A stretch of DNA of 64,000 nucleotides from Amoebophrya sp. A120 (taxonomy: Eukaryota; Sar; Dinophyceae; Syndiniales; Amoebophryaceae), in assembly GCA_905178155.1 (NCBI GenBank), contig CAJINV010000001.1, forward strand, positions 15,128,142-15,192,141, given 5' to 3'. Positions within the stretch are counted from its first letter, which is position 1; each line of letters starts with the position of its first letter. A program made the position numbers and the translations under genes. Under the pieces are notes generated by a model, which was not told the DNA's origin, searched no databases, and saw only the letters and a list, made by a program, of their open reading frames with translations. Of this stretch, positions 1 to 10,534 are shown piece after piece.

Positions 1-1
1 G

Positions 2-1702
2 GCATCTGCGTCGTTAAGCGATCGGGATTGGTGGTCAGAATTTCTCGGAGCCGACTGCGACGAGGACGCGGAGCCCAGCTCCGAACACCTCCACTGTGCC
101 CTCAACTTCAGCGGTCCCCTGGCGACGGTGTTGCAGAGTCCGCTGCCGAAGTTCGTCGCGAACAAGAGCACAGCAACAGCGGATAGTAAAAACGAAGACC
201 AGCAAGATGAACATGTTGACAAGATCAGTGCCATTGTGAGTTGGCAGGAAGAAGCAAAGGCGCTATTCCCGCCGCTGTTGAACAAGAAAAACTTGATCGG
301 CGACACACTCAAATGGCTCCTAGACAGAGAGATTGGTGCGCGAATCCTCCCGAAAGCGACAAAACCGTTGTCGGGCTCCGTGAGCGCCGCCGTGCGGCTG
401 GTCGCCATTCTTCACAGCAACGTGCTAGATTCGCTAATCCACATGCTGCTGATCAGGCGAAAAAAGTTGAAGAGACCAGACGGGTCGTCGGGCATCACGC
501 GCCAAGAAGCAGAGAAGGTCTGGGCCAAGTTGGAAAAGGAGGAAAAGAAAGCGGCTGGCTCGAATAAATCTGACGGAAGAAGCGATTCTGGCCACAACAC
601 CCGAGGGCGGATGTTTGAGAGTGCGCTCGAGTTGGAGCTTTTCCAAGTGGGGTTGCAAAACGCAGGGTTTCTGAAGCGCAACAAGAAGTTTTTACTGGCC
701 AAAAGAACCGAGTTCCCGTCCTTACTGCGAGACCCGCTCGTCGCGCAGCTGTTCCACAAAACCCGGCGCGTCACGCTGCTGGAAACAAGGTTGGATGAGC
801 GGTTTGGTTACAAGCTGGACGCCTCGAAAAACTTTTGGATTCCGGGTCTCCCCAGCATCGCGGAACCCATCCTCCGAGGTCATCCATTACTTTTTGACCT
901 CGAGAAGATCGGGAAGCTGCCTCTCAGCCTGCTGGAGACCAAGTTTGTGCCGCCGCCCGAAGACAAAGTCGCGTCGAGCTACGCCCCGGGAGTGTTGCCG
1001 GACGAGAAGATGGAGATCGATTCCCGGCTCGTGATGCACCCCGGCCGGCTGCACAGCGGCTGCAACGAGGAAGTGTTGCCGGTTTTTTGCGATATTTTAC
1101 AGGCATCAAATTTCCAGCAGGAGGCCGCGTCCTACGTGTTTGGCCCGACGGAACTCAGGCGTATCCGCCGGGGGTCCTGGACGCAGATCGGCGGGATGAA
1201 CTCCGCGTCCTGTGAGAGCAATGCGGGGATTTTGCTGCTTTACAACGGCGCAATTGGTGGAAAAAAAAACAAAAAGTCGGAGCTTTTCCTCGATGTCATC
1301 ACGCAGGAACCGGGTGGGGAGAAGCGATTACCCCCGGGCAAAGCGGCGGCAGTCGACGAGTGTCGGTATCCCGCTTCTGTTTCCATCGTGGACGAAAATC
1401 CAAGTGCGGCGAGGTCTACTTCTTCCAAACAGAAGAAAGACGCGATCCTTCTCGTCGTCCGCGTTTGGCACCCCCTGGTGCCTCCGTCGGAGAGAGCCCG
1501 ACTGGGAGAAATTTTACTCAAGGAACGCGTGGCCCCGGACTTGGTGCGGAAAATGGTCGAGAACATCGGGGAGACGAGGAGAAATTACTCCGTGTTGGCA
1601 CAGGATTGGCTCGCTGTAGAGCAAGAGAGCTTCGTGGAGCAAACCATGTTTTCCACAAGCGCGGAAGCGCCCAAATCAGATGTCGCAGATGATGAGCTTT
1701 GA
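2..1702 (+). CDS. Unknown protein, 5'-truncated by the window edge
   Basis: The frame is open from the first bases of the window and no ATG precedes the body of the protein, so the true start lies upstream. About 566 residues are visible, ending at the TGA at 1700-1702. I recognise no family. The visible part is mostly soluble, with a Lys/Glu-rich stretch roughly 170-200 residues in, then a region rich in Leu, Pro and Arg, and a Ser/Lys-rich patch near residue 480. No membrane segment or catalytic motif stands out. There is no introner or GT-AG intron in this part. Codon use (G/C-ending codons) resembles the genes downstream, which supports real coding sequence. The next gene follows 560 bp downstream on the same strand. 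Confidence 0.75.
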   Translation, partial: ASASLSDRDWWSEFLGADCDEDAEPSSEHLHCALNFSGPLATVLQSPLPKFVANKSTATADSKNEDQQDEHVDKISAIVSWQEEAKALFPPLLNKKNLIGDTLKWLLDREIGARILPKATKPLSGSVSAAVRLVAILHSNVLDSLIHMLLIRRKKLKRPDGSSGITRQEAEKVWAKLEKEEKKAAGSNKSDGRSDSGHNTRGRMFESALELELFQVGLQNAGFLKRNKKFLLAKRTEFPSLLRDPLVAQLFHKTRRVTLLETRLDERFGYKLDASKNFWIPGLPSIAEPILRGHPLLFDLEKIGKLPLSLLETKFVPPPEDKVASSYAPGVLPDEKMEIDSRLVMHPGRLHSGCNEEVLPVFCDILQASNFQQEAASYVFGPTELRRIRRGSWTQIGGMNSASCESNAGILLLYNGAIGGKKNKKSELFLDVITQEPGGEKRLPPGKAAAVDECRYPASVSIVDENPSAARSTSSKQKKDAILLVVRVWHPLVPPSERARLGEILLKERVAPDLVRKMVENIGETRRNYSVLAQDWLAVEQESFVEQTMFSTSAEAPKSDVADDEL

Positions 1703-2260
1703 ACAGGAATAGGAAAGTAGGCATGTAGTTGGTACCGCTGAAAGATAGAAGATTGTGCTACGCATAATTAGGATTTAGCGCAATCGTCCGGGCCCGCCGT
1801 GGTTTCCCTCTGATTATATACGTTTTATCGGTGAGACTGGCGTCAGAAGATACATTGCCTCGGTATTCCTTTTCGTGACGACGTTTCGGTTGTAAATCGA
1901 TGTACCAAAGCTGCATAGCACTCTTCGGTCATACCAACGCAGCATCCGTCCTATCGATCGGTTCTGCCAGTTGCGCAACCTGTTAAGATTTCCGTAGAGT
2001 TTCGGTTTGCGTTTTGAGACAACTATGTATCGGTAGTGATCTCTGGTACGTGTTTCGGTAGTTGTCGTTTCATCTGTGAAAATTGTTGTGCTTCTCTCTT
2101 GCGAAGATCATGCATTTTTCACTCAGACCGTTGCTTGCAGACTCTGAAAAATATCCCTGTGCCTATTGTCTCTGTATCGTTTTATTATTTTAGCTTTTTC
2201 ATCCCCGCTCTGGCTCTTCATACATAACACTTTATTCCCTATCGCTATCCCACATTCAAA
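1703..2260. other. Intergenic gap, probable UTRs
   Basis: AT-rich spacer between two same-strand genes. No ORF, RNA gene, introner or clear promoter motif is visible. The pyrimidine-rich end just before 2261 is probably 5' UTR of the IFT27-like gene. Confidence 0.5.
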
Positions 2261-3418
2261 ATGAATCGACGCGCCGGCCCCCCCGCCTCCGCGGCAAACG
2301 TGCGCCCGGTCCCGAAGGGAGCTTCCAAGCAGGTCGGCTACACGCCGACCGTCGCCGAGGTGAACACGGTGGCCCGCGATCTCTCCGGCCTCGGCCTGTC
2401 CGATAGCGACGACGACGAGCGCTTCAATCTGCTCCGGCACAACCAACCGGAGCCACCTCCCTCCCCGACCACCGCAGCGAATATCAAGTCGGCCGCTGTG
2501 GCCACCGTGAAACCTCTCCGCAACACGCCCCTGTCGCTGAAGCGCGGCCCCTTCGGCCGGACGGTGGACGGCATTACGCCGGCCTTGAACCCGCCGGTCG
2601 TGCTGCGGATGCGGTGCCTGGTGCTCGGGTCCGCGGCGGTCGGGAAAACGTCCGTGATTCGCAAGGCCATCGGGCTGAAGGAACCCAACGGCCACACCGT
2701 GCACTCCATTCCGCGGTGCGGAGCGGCCGACGTGCCACGCATCAAGAAGAAGGCGACCTACGATCGCCAGAGCTACCTGCCGACCATCGGGGTGCGGCTC
2801 GGCTTCGAGGAGCAGAACGCGGGGACTAGCACACCTACTGGGATGTTGAACAGCAGTGCCATGCCGCCGACAGGGCCGGTGAAGGGCCGGCACAGCGTGC
2901 AGGTACTGAAGGAAAGCCAAATGGACTCGGGCGAAAAGCTGAATGCCACCAGTTCTTACGTGGTTCCGGTTTTCGTCCCGGAAGCCAACGTGCTCGTGGA
3001 GCTGCACTGTCTCGACCTGGGCGGCGCGCAGGCCTCGCTCGGGAGTTTTGACTACTACTTCAAGGCGTACCAATTCCACCTGTGCAACGCGCTGCTCGTC
3101 GTCTGCGATTTGATGCAGCCAAAGTCTTTCGGCATCCAGAAGTGGCTGGAGAAGGTCCGACTCCCGCAGCTCTCCATGCACCCGATCGGATGTGTGGTGG
3201 GGAACAAATTGGACCAGTTGTACGACGCGCCGACGAAACAATTCTCCCCGAGCCCGCCCGAGGCAAAGAGCGGCGCGGAGGCCGCGGGTTTCGGGTACTT
3301 CGAGACCAGTGTTTTCGCGGAAGACGACTCTATTCTGAAACCGTTTCATTATCTCGCGGAAAACTACGCGCGCAGGTACCGCAACCGGGAGGACGCACTG
3401 CGGGATTTGCGGACTTGA
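2261..3418 (+). CDS. IFT27: IFT27/RABL4-like small GTPase
   Basis: Rab-like GTPase of the intraflagellar transport B complex, which in other eukaryotes pairs with IFT25 and helps export cargo from cilia. Intronless, 385 residues, starting at ATG 2261. The first ~115 residues are a disordered Pro/Ser-rich extension not found in typical ~186-residue IFT27. The GTPase core follows: P-loop GSAAVGKTS at about 123-131, a degenerate switch II LDLGGAQ, the base-recognition motif GNKLD, and ETSV as the G5 motif. The segments KWLEKVR, VVGNKLD, YFETSV and PFHYLAENYARRYR fall in the same order as in animal IFT27. A ~60-residue insert sits between switch I and switch II. The switch II Gln is offset (GGAQ), so hydrolysis may be altered, as in other IFT27 proteins. 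Implies that the organism builds flagella. Confidence 0.85.
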   Translation: MNRRAGPPASAANVRPVPKGASKQVGYTPTVAEVNTVARDLSGLGLSDSDDDERFNLLRHNQPEPPPSPTTAANIKSAAVATVKPLRNTPLSLKRGPFGRTVDGITPALNPPVVLRMRCLVLGSAAVGKTSVIRKAIGLKEPNGHTVHSIPRCGAADVPRIKKKATYDRQSYLPTIGVRLGFEEQNAGTSTPTGMLNSSAMPPTGPVKGRHSVQVLKESQMDSGEKLNATSSYVVPVFVPEANVLVELHCLDLGGAQASLGSFDYYFKAYQFHLCNALLVVCDLMQPKSFGIQKWLEKVRLPQLSMHPIGCVVGNKLDQLYDAPTKQFSPSPPEAKSGAEAAGFGYFETSVFAEDDSILKPFHYLAENYARRYRNREDALRDLRT

Positions 3419-3841
3419 GGGTGATAGATATCTTTCGATCTCACTGTGGAACAAAAAACTCTTGATGGAGCGGAAACAGTTACGTGTCATTTCGACTCGT
3501 TTCGCATTTTTTTGGTAAAGTACTTCGCCACGACACATCTTTATTTTTCAGCTGAGGCTGGGGCTCACGTACACGTTCCACCAAGTGCTGGGTGTTTTGT
3601 GTGATGCAGAAGTGCATTTTTTGTTCGCAGTTCTGTGTCGCCCTTTTTGGGATACTTATCCGTCGATTGAATCTTTCTTGTCCATTTCCTAGGCGTTGCC
3701 ACGAGCGGCGAGCCTGATCTCATGCTCCATTACAAGCACAGGTCAAACAAAACGTCCAAAATCTAGAACATGGCTGTCGGTGAGTGATCATTCAAAATGA
3801 CGAAGTAGAAAAGCCACGAAGTTGAAAGTGAACAAGGAAAA
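3419..3841. other. Intergenic gap
   Basis: No supported gene, repeat or RNA. Probably the 3' UTR of the IFT27-like gene and the 5' UTR of the next one. Confidence 0.5.
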
Positions 3842-5550
3842 ATGTCCACTACTGGCTCATCCGTCGCGCTCGTCGCACTCGTGTGCGCGTTCTTTGCTGG
3901 TTTTGCACCTCCACAAACGTTCGTTTCCGCGCAGCAGCAGGACGATGGAAGTGGTAACTGGTTGCTGCGGAGTTTTGTGGAGCACATGCACTGCGAAATG
4001 AAGGAAGAGCAGGATGTGGAATTTTGGCGCGACGTGCACCGGTTGACCTCCGCTTTGGACCCGCTATCCGAAGAGTTTTCGCCCAACGAGTACGAGCAGG
4101 TGCGAGTGGCTGCGAACCTGCCGGACTTGGCGCAACCCCAGCCGGAGCAAGTTTTGCTACAGAGGATATCGCACGTGCAAAACTTACTTACCCACATCCT
4201 CGTCCCCTACAACGTCGTGGACCCTGTGTTCGCCCTCGAGTGCCCCCTCGGGACAGCCGCGTTGCTGAAACAGTTTGCGCGATACTGTCTTCACCTCTTT
4301 CAAGAGAGGTGCGCGCAGCGAGCCGTGCGGGTGCTGCAGTTGGCGAAGCTCATGACGCTGTTCAATTTTCCGGACTACGGGACCATGATGGGCCAAAGCA
4401 AGTGGCGCGCGGATTTGGGCACGCTGAGCTCGCAGGTGAGAAAAAGAGTACTCGTTTCTTTTATTTTGATGCGGACACGCTGCACACACATTCATTGATG
4501 AAAGATCTATGTAATATTTGCGTGTCGCTTAATCCCCCCCAACAGGTCTATGAACTCTACGGGCCCGGGGCGCAGACCGCCGTTCGGCGAAAGCAGCTGA
4601 CAGCACCAGTGACCGCCATGTTAAGTATTGGGATTGTTTCCTACTGCAACTACGGGTCGAGCAGCTTCCCGCTCCCCGGATGGAGTCGACGGAACAAAAA
4701 CGCGTACGCGAAAAAGCACGGCTATGTGATTCATCACTTGGAGAAGCCGATTGTAAAGCAGTACCACCCCTGGATGAACAAACTTCTCGCCGTGCGCCAC
4801 TACCTCCCGTCCCACGACTGGATTATGTGGGTCGACTGCGACGCGTATTTCATGAACTTCGAGGAGAAGATCGAGGATTTGCTTTTTCAGGAACGGGAAA
4901 GCGTCAACGCGCTCGGGGACGCAGATCAAGCCGCTCAGACCGCCACAATACTAGCGTCAGGCGAGCAGGAGGATGGGCAGGGAGGGAGTGAGTCCGGAGG
5001 TGGCTCCGGAAGTTCATCGCCCGCGTCCAGCGACCCAGTAACCGGTGAGACGAAGTTCGATTTTGTGATTGCGGAGGACGGAAACATGTTCAACAGCGGC
5101 GTGTTTCTGATCAAGAACAGCGCTTGGGGCATGAAGTTTCTGAACAACAGTATTGATTTGCTAGCCGCCCCGATGCCCTACTCCTTCCAGCACAATCAGT
5201 GGCACGAGCAGAGCCCGTTTATGTACATTGCCTTGGTGCCCCACATCCTGGATTTGAACACGCTGATTTCGACCTCCTCGCTCGCGAAACCCGAGAAAGG
5301 GCTCGTGCAGACGGATTGGCGAACGCTGGGCTACGATCCGAGTCACGTGCGGGTGGTGCCGCAGTCCCGCATGAACTCCTACCCGCCGGAACTGGTGCAG
5401 CGTACCCAGCACGCGCTGCGCCACCACGGGTTTGCGGACCGCGACTTTGTGATTAGCTTCAACGGCTGCGGCTCGGTGCTGGGCGGCGACGTGTGCTTGA
5501 AAATCTTCGGGGACTACTTCGAACAGAGCATGCGCGGGGTACAGGAATAG
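3842..5550 (+). CDS. GT34-like galactosyl/mannosyltransferase
   Basis: Probable Golgi glycosyltransferase of the GMA12/MNN10 (GT34) type, transferring a sugar from a nucleotide donor. Two exons, 3842-4435 and 4546-5550, joined by a 110-bp GT-AG intron in phase 0, giving 532 residues. The N-terminus has a hydrophobic segment (residues ~7-22) that fits a signal peptide or signal anchor. The catalytic region begins near residue 220. The metal-binding DxD lies in WVDCDAYFMN near residue 294, preceded by WMNKLLAVRHYLPSHDWIMW, the usual arrangement for this family. A Gly/Ser-rich low-complexity insert at about 335-365 interrupts the domain. Downstream NSGVFLIKNS and HNQWHEQSPFMY match the acceptor-side motifs of GT34. 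Acceptor and linkage cannot be read from sequence. No introners. Confidence 0.8.
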
Positions 5551-5698
5551 CAGTTCTTCGTTTGCCCAGAAGACGAACCGCGTTGCACCATCCTTTGAGA
5601 ATACAGTTCTGCAGGAGCACCTCCGTGAAACAAAATCAGTGAAGGACGACCCTTCAGTCCAAAAAAACACAGTGTGCATCGCTGCTACTATGGCGTGT

Positions 5699-5896
5699 TC
5701 AGACTAGTTCTTGCTTTTTCTGAAGAAGATCATGAAGAAGATTCTCAGCTCCCTTCGCACGATCGTCGTCAAGGATCCTTCGTGCAGTAGCAGCACGCTT
5801 TAGCGAAAGCACGTTGCGGCCGATCCAGCAGTACTGCAATAGAAGACCCGCAGCCACTACATAGATCATGCGAACCAGTATCCTTTTGTGATCCAT
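5699..5896 (-). CDS. Possible 65-residue single-pass membrane microprotein
   Basis: Minus-strand ORF with a true ATG, lying in the gap between two plus-strand genes. It encodes a short basic N-terminus, one hydrophobic stretch (residues ~9-25, IYVVAAGLLLQYCWIG) and a charged, probably helical tail with many Lys/Arg/Asp. This layout is typical of small mitochondrial or ER membrane proteins, but I recognise no family and no neighbour supports it. It would be the only minus-strand gene in the window, so chance remains a real alternative. Confidence 0.3.
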   Translation of the reverse strand: MDHKRILVRMIYVVAAGLLLQYCWIGRNVLSLKRAATARRILDDDRAKGAENLLHDLLQKKQELV

Positions 5897-6163
5897 TTAC
5901 TCTGGTTTTTTTGATAAATAATCTTTCCGATGTCACCATTCCCTCTGTTGGACGCGAACAGGTCAGATGAAGGCGTGAGATCTACGTGTATTTTTCCTCT
6001 AAGGTAGACGTAGATACCAACGCAAAAAATGATGGCCCACCGTCAGTAAAGTAATTGTCAGGTTACCTTCAATTGTAAGATTCCCCAGATAACAAGTAGT
6101 TTCACCCCTCAAAGACTAAGAAGTACTCCCGAACTACAACTTGCTTGTTAGTGTATCAGGAAA

Positions 6164-9100
6164 ATGGTCATCCGTTCCGACGACGACGACAGCGATGCCG
6201 AGAGCGTGCAGAAGCCGACGAAGAAGGCGCGGCTCGGGGGCGCGAAAACGACCTTCGTGAGCAAACAGGAGCGGGAAAAACGCGAACGGGAGGAAGCGGA
6301 CAAGGAGCGCGAGGCGCAGCGCCGGCGAGAGCAGGAGGCAACGAGGAAACGAAAACAGTTCCTCTTTGCCGACCCGCGGGATGCGGAGCGGCAGCGCGAG
6401 CGCCAGGAGCGCGAGTTCCAGCGAAAAATCCGTGAGCAGGAGAGGGCAACGAAGATGGGCAACAATCCGAATAACATCCCTCTCGGAAACGGCGCCTCCG
6501 CTGCGGACGGCGTCGCGGTGGGGAACGGGAAAGCCTCGTCCAGCAAGGCGCCGCCGAAACAGGTGGAGGTGAAGAAGGCACAGAGCACGTTGCGCGACCT
6601 GGGGCTCTTGTCGAACGAGCAGTACGAATCTGCCGCTTCAAGCGTGAAAACGGGGGCGGAGGGGACGGTAAGTTTTGTTTTGTTTTGTCTTGTCTTGTTT
6701 GATTTCCGTTTTTCCTTAAACACGTGCTTGGCACCAGTTGGGCAACATGGTGGAAAAACTACCAGAGCTACAGCAGGCACGATTCTTTTGATTAAGGGGG
6801 AAATAATTTCTACTGACCACAACTTATTTCCCTACCGCAGGCCAACAGCGCGGAACTTTGGCAGTTGAAGAAGAACTATCTGGGACTACGGGACGAAAAG
6901 CGGAAACTGCAGAAACCGTCTGAGAAGTTTCGCAACATTTTCAACTTCGAGTGGGCAGCCGACGACGACACGTTTCGGGGAGACACGAACGAACTGTACA
7001 CGAAGCGGCCCGAGCCGCAGCTTCTCTTCGGCCGCGGGTATCGGGCTGGGATGGACGTTCGTGAACAGCGCAAAACCAATATCGTAAGGAAAAATCCCCC
7101 CTCCCCATATCAAAAACGTATCCGTCTGAAAATTTGTGATGCGCATTTGCGACCTCAAATCCTGTCTGTCTTGCAAGAAGGCAAGTCCAGAAAGCATTCC
7201 GCATTTTGCAGGCGGTTTGTGATGCTGTTTGGCTTAGAGCATACACGTTTGTCATGCTAGGTGCCTACGTCAAAACCTCTTCCCTGAGGCTTGACATATG
7301 CCAGCATTCCTCTACTGCAAGACAAATCTGACTTGTGTATGGAAATCCAGCATCAGAAACTTCGTTTCGATATGGGGAGGGGGGATTTTTCCTTTTGATA
7401 GCCAACACCTTCTACGAAAACATGATCTCCGTTCGAGCCGAGGCCACGGGGGAGGAGGTACTTGCAACTTTTTCTACCGTTTGTTTCACTTGTTTTGCAT
7501 GATCGTCACGAAATGGGAAGATGGTGGTCAGTGATGGACCACACAGTGGGAACTTCGTTATTGTTTCTGTTGTTATCATGCTTAGTGTTAAGTTCACAAT
7601 TAATTGAACCGCTCTTCAGGTGGGAAGTTTCCTGTCCAACCGTGAGGCGATGCTGCAGAAGAAGGAGGACCGTGCGAATGCGGACGACGAGAAGCACTGG
7701 AGCGCGAAGCCGGTGAGCGAAATGACGGTGCGCGACTGGAAGATCTTCCGGGAGGACCACCAAATCGTTCTCCGGGGCGGCCGCGTGCCGCCGCCCATGC
7801 GGAACTGGGCCGAGGCCCCGCTGCCCGTGGAATTACTAGACGCCGTGAATAAGTGCGGGTACACCGCGCCCACCCCGGTGCAGATGCAGGCGATCCCCGT
7901 CGCCTGCGCGCTGCGCGATTTGATCGCCATCGCGGAAACGGGTAGCGGGAAGACGGCCGCGTACGCGCTGCCGCTGTTGCGCTACCTCCACGACCTCCCG
8001 CAGTTGGACAACGAGAGCGCGCAGATGGGTCCGTACGCGGTCATTCTGTGTCCGAGTCACGAGCTGGCGTTCCAGATTGAGACGGAAGTGGGGAAGTTTA
8101 AGCACTTCATTCCCCACATTCGGACAGTGACCTTGGTCGGCGGGCAGGGCGGGCGGGACGCCGAGAAACAGGCGTTCGAGATCCGCAACGGGGTGGAATT
8201 GGTCATCGCCACGCCCGGTCGCTTGGTTGACGCCATCGACAAGCGCCACACGGTGCTGCACCAGTGCAATTACGTCATTTTAGACGAAGCAGACCGGATG
8301 ATCGCGCCAGGTAGAAAGAAGACGATCGCTTTTGTTTTGTGATGAAGAACCTACTCTGTTCTGCAGATTCATCCGTGTTTGTATCTATCATGTGAGATTT
8401 GCGAAAAAGCGTTGTTTCATCAATCTGTAAACTTATGAGAACGTCGATTCTACTTTCAGGTATGCAAGAGTACCTGTACCGCACCCTGGACGCGATTCCG
8501 TCGACAAATTTGAAGGCCGAGTCTGAAGACGCGGCGGTGAAACAGGAGCTGGAACTGCTCGCAGGCCACAGAAAATTTCGCATTACGCAAATGTACGGCG
8601 CTACCATCCCGCCACCGCTGGAGCGCCTCGCGCGAAAATACTGTCGACACCCGAGCGTCATTCAGGTATGGAATTTGTTTTTGAGATAGTTTTTGTTTAA
8701 GTCGAAAATGCATTTTTGAAGCGAGGGGAAGTCGAAACTGTAGCGCTGATTAAGTACCTCTATCGCGATTACGCTTGTCAGTTTCAATCATGTCATTGTT
8801 ATTTATCCTTCTACAGGTCGGCGATCCATCCGGCGGGAACAAGAACATTGATCAGCGTGTCAAGATGATGCAGGATGCGGACAAGCGCAAGGAGTTGGAG
8901 AACCTGATCAAGTCGGAGGACTTTGAGGTGCCGGCCATGGTGTTTGTCAACCAGAAGCGCGCCGCCGACGTGCTCGCGAAGTGGCTGGACAGCATCGGCA
9001 AACGGGCGGGAAAGCTCCACAGTGGCATGCTGGCGAGCGACAGGTACAGATTTGCTCATAGATGCTATGTATTTTCGTGTGTTGTTTGCTTTAGGTTCTA

Positions 9101-9881
9101 CTCGGGTGAAGCATTTTTAGAAGCGGAGTAGGCACGTGTGCTGGTCGTCTTCACTTTTGCCGTTTGCAGGTTAGTACAGTGAGGGACTGTTATCTTGCTG
9201 AAAAATTCATTTCAATTTCCCAACTCAACAGGCAAGCTGCACTGGAAAAGTTCAAGGGCGGACAGTTGGATTTCCTCATCGCCTATCAAATGTAAAAATG
9301 TCTGGGTCTGGAAGAATGCGCCTTGTCATGCTAAATCTGCAGCATGCAAAAATCTGTGTTGCATGATTACCAAAAGTCGTCCAGTTTTGACCAAGTCGGG
9401 AGGTAGTTTCTCATGCAGGATAGGCATTAGAAAGGTCTCGCAGACTCTGTCGTGCTAGGTCCTGCATTCCAGACCTCCCTCATGGGTCATGGAAAAGCAG
9501 CATGACAAATCGCGCACTCTTCCAGACCCAGACATTTTTACATTTGATATCGCCACCGACGTCGGCGCCCGCGGTCTGCACGTGGAGGGGCTCCCGCACG
9601 TGATTTGCTTCGACATGGCGACAAGCATCGACGAGTACAAGCAGCGCATCGGGCGAACGGGTCGTCTCGGCAAGAAGGGAATTTCCACCACGTTCCTCAC
9701 CCCGGCCGACGAGGGGCTGTACTTCGAACTGAAGGAATTCTTGATCGCGTGCGAGAAGCAGGTGCCCCACGAGCTGTCTTCGCACGAAGCCGCCAAGGTG
9801 AAGCCCGGGACAATCACCGAGTCCGGCCACATGGCCGGCGCAAAGACAAATGTGGTCTACTCCAGCACTTTTCGCGGCTAG
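6164..9881 (+). CDS. PRP28: PRP28/DDX23-like spliceosomal DEAD-box helicase
   Basis: U5 snRNP ATPase that in other eukaryotes displaces U1 from the 5' splice site. Exons: 6164-6667, 6841-7079, 7406-7457, 7620-8310, 8460-8665, 8817-9043, 9232-9283, 9555-9881; total 765 residues. Five joins are GT-AG introns; the two others (7080-7400 and 9284-9549) are introners removed at their target duplications. The N-terminus is an Arg/Glu-rich coil followed by the PRP28 region with LFGRGYRAGMDVREQR. Helicase motifs: AETGSGKT (~370), ATPGRL, DEAD (~486), GAT as motif III (~542), TDVGARG and QRIGRTGR. Family-specific words such as KHWSAKPVSEMTVRDWKIFRED and FVNQKRAADVLAKWL confirm PRP28. Oddities: motif III is GAT where human has TAT; motif V reads GARGLHV rather than AGRGIDI; motif VI has Gln where most have His. 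Confidence 0.92.
7080..7400. mobile_element. Introner, family C (321 bp), in PRP28
   Basis: Inverted ends: left TATCGTAAGGAAAAATCC, right GGATTTTTCCTTTTGATA, both continuing into CCCCTCCCCATATC or its complement. Flanking 5-mers are ACCAA and GCCAA (one mismatch). Removing element plus one copy joins exons in frame. Internal sequence is reversed relative to the copy at 18931. Confidence 0.85.
9284..9549. mobile_element. Introner, family A (266 bp), in PRP28
   Basis: Ends TATCAAATGTAAAAATGTCT and its complement, extended by GGGTCTGGAAG. Flanked by TCGCC on both sides. Removal restores LIATDVGARG, the expected motif V context of the helicase, which is strong evidence for precise excision from the RNA. 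Confidence 0.92.
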
Positions 9882-10534
9882 GAGTCGGGAGGGTGCTTTT
9901 CGTCCGTGCCGACAAGAATTCGTCTTGTGGTATTTTGTACGTACTACTAAAACAAGCGACAATTCATGATCAAGGGCAGTTCCGTAGAAAGGCTCTGGCG
10001 ATAGAGTCTGACATTGATTGTAGCGATCAATTTCATGATCGCCGCCAACTACACCCTTGCGGTTTCACTTTTTCAAAAAAAGCACGCTACGCCGCGAGTT
10101 TTCCCGACGACACGTATTCTGATCGGTTGTTTTGCTTCGCGGTGCAGTGCGAGCGAGCAGGTATCTAAATCAAGGGTCATAGTACCCTCTATGGCGGTGT
10201 TCGCGTTACCATTTGGAACAATCGACGAATGAATAAAGAAGAAAATGTCTCCTAACTACAGTGTGTCGCATCCTCGTCCTCTCGTCCTTGTGAATCGCAA
10301 TCGTCTATCGATCTTACATTAGAAGTCGCAGGAGACGCCACGGTGAGCGAGGGCCTTGACTGCTCGAGAATTGAAAAGGGGGCTTGCGAGTGATCCGCTT
10401 CCGTTGACATCGATAACAAGATTTCGTTGGTGTCTTGTTCGTAGTAGTACAGAGGCTGGATAGAAGCCGAACTGACAGAGAAGAAGTACTTCACCTCCAG
10501 TTCACTAGGAGCCTAAACATTAGTAGAAAAAAAA
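9882..10534. other. Intergenic gap
   Basis: No supported gene. A minus-strand frame at 10252-10494 starts only at GTG and looks random. Confidence 0.4.

Noticed and set aside
2123-3538. 471-codon minus-strand frame opposite the IFT27-like gene
   Set aside because: Shadow of the plus-strand gene, whose GTPase motifs are clear; the minus product is His/Arg/Val-rich without domains.
10252-10494. 80-codon minus-strand frame
   Set aside because: No ATG start for the full frame, no domain, and it lies in a probable UTR.
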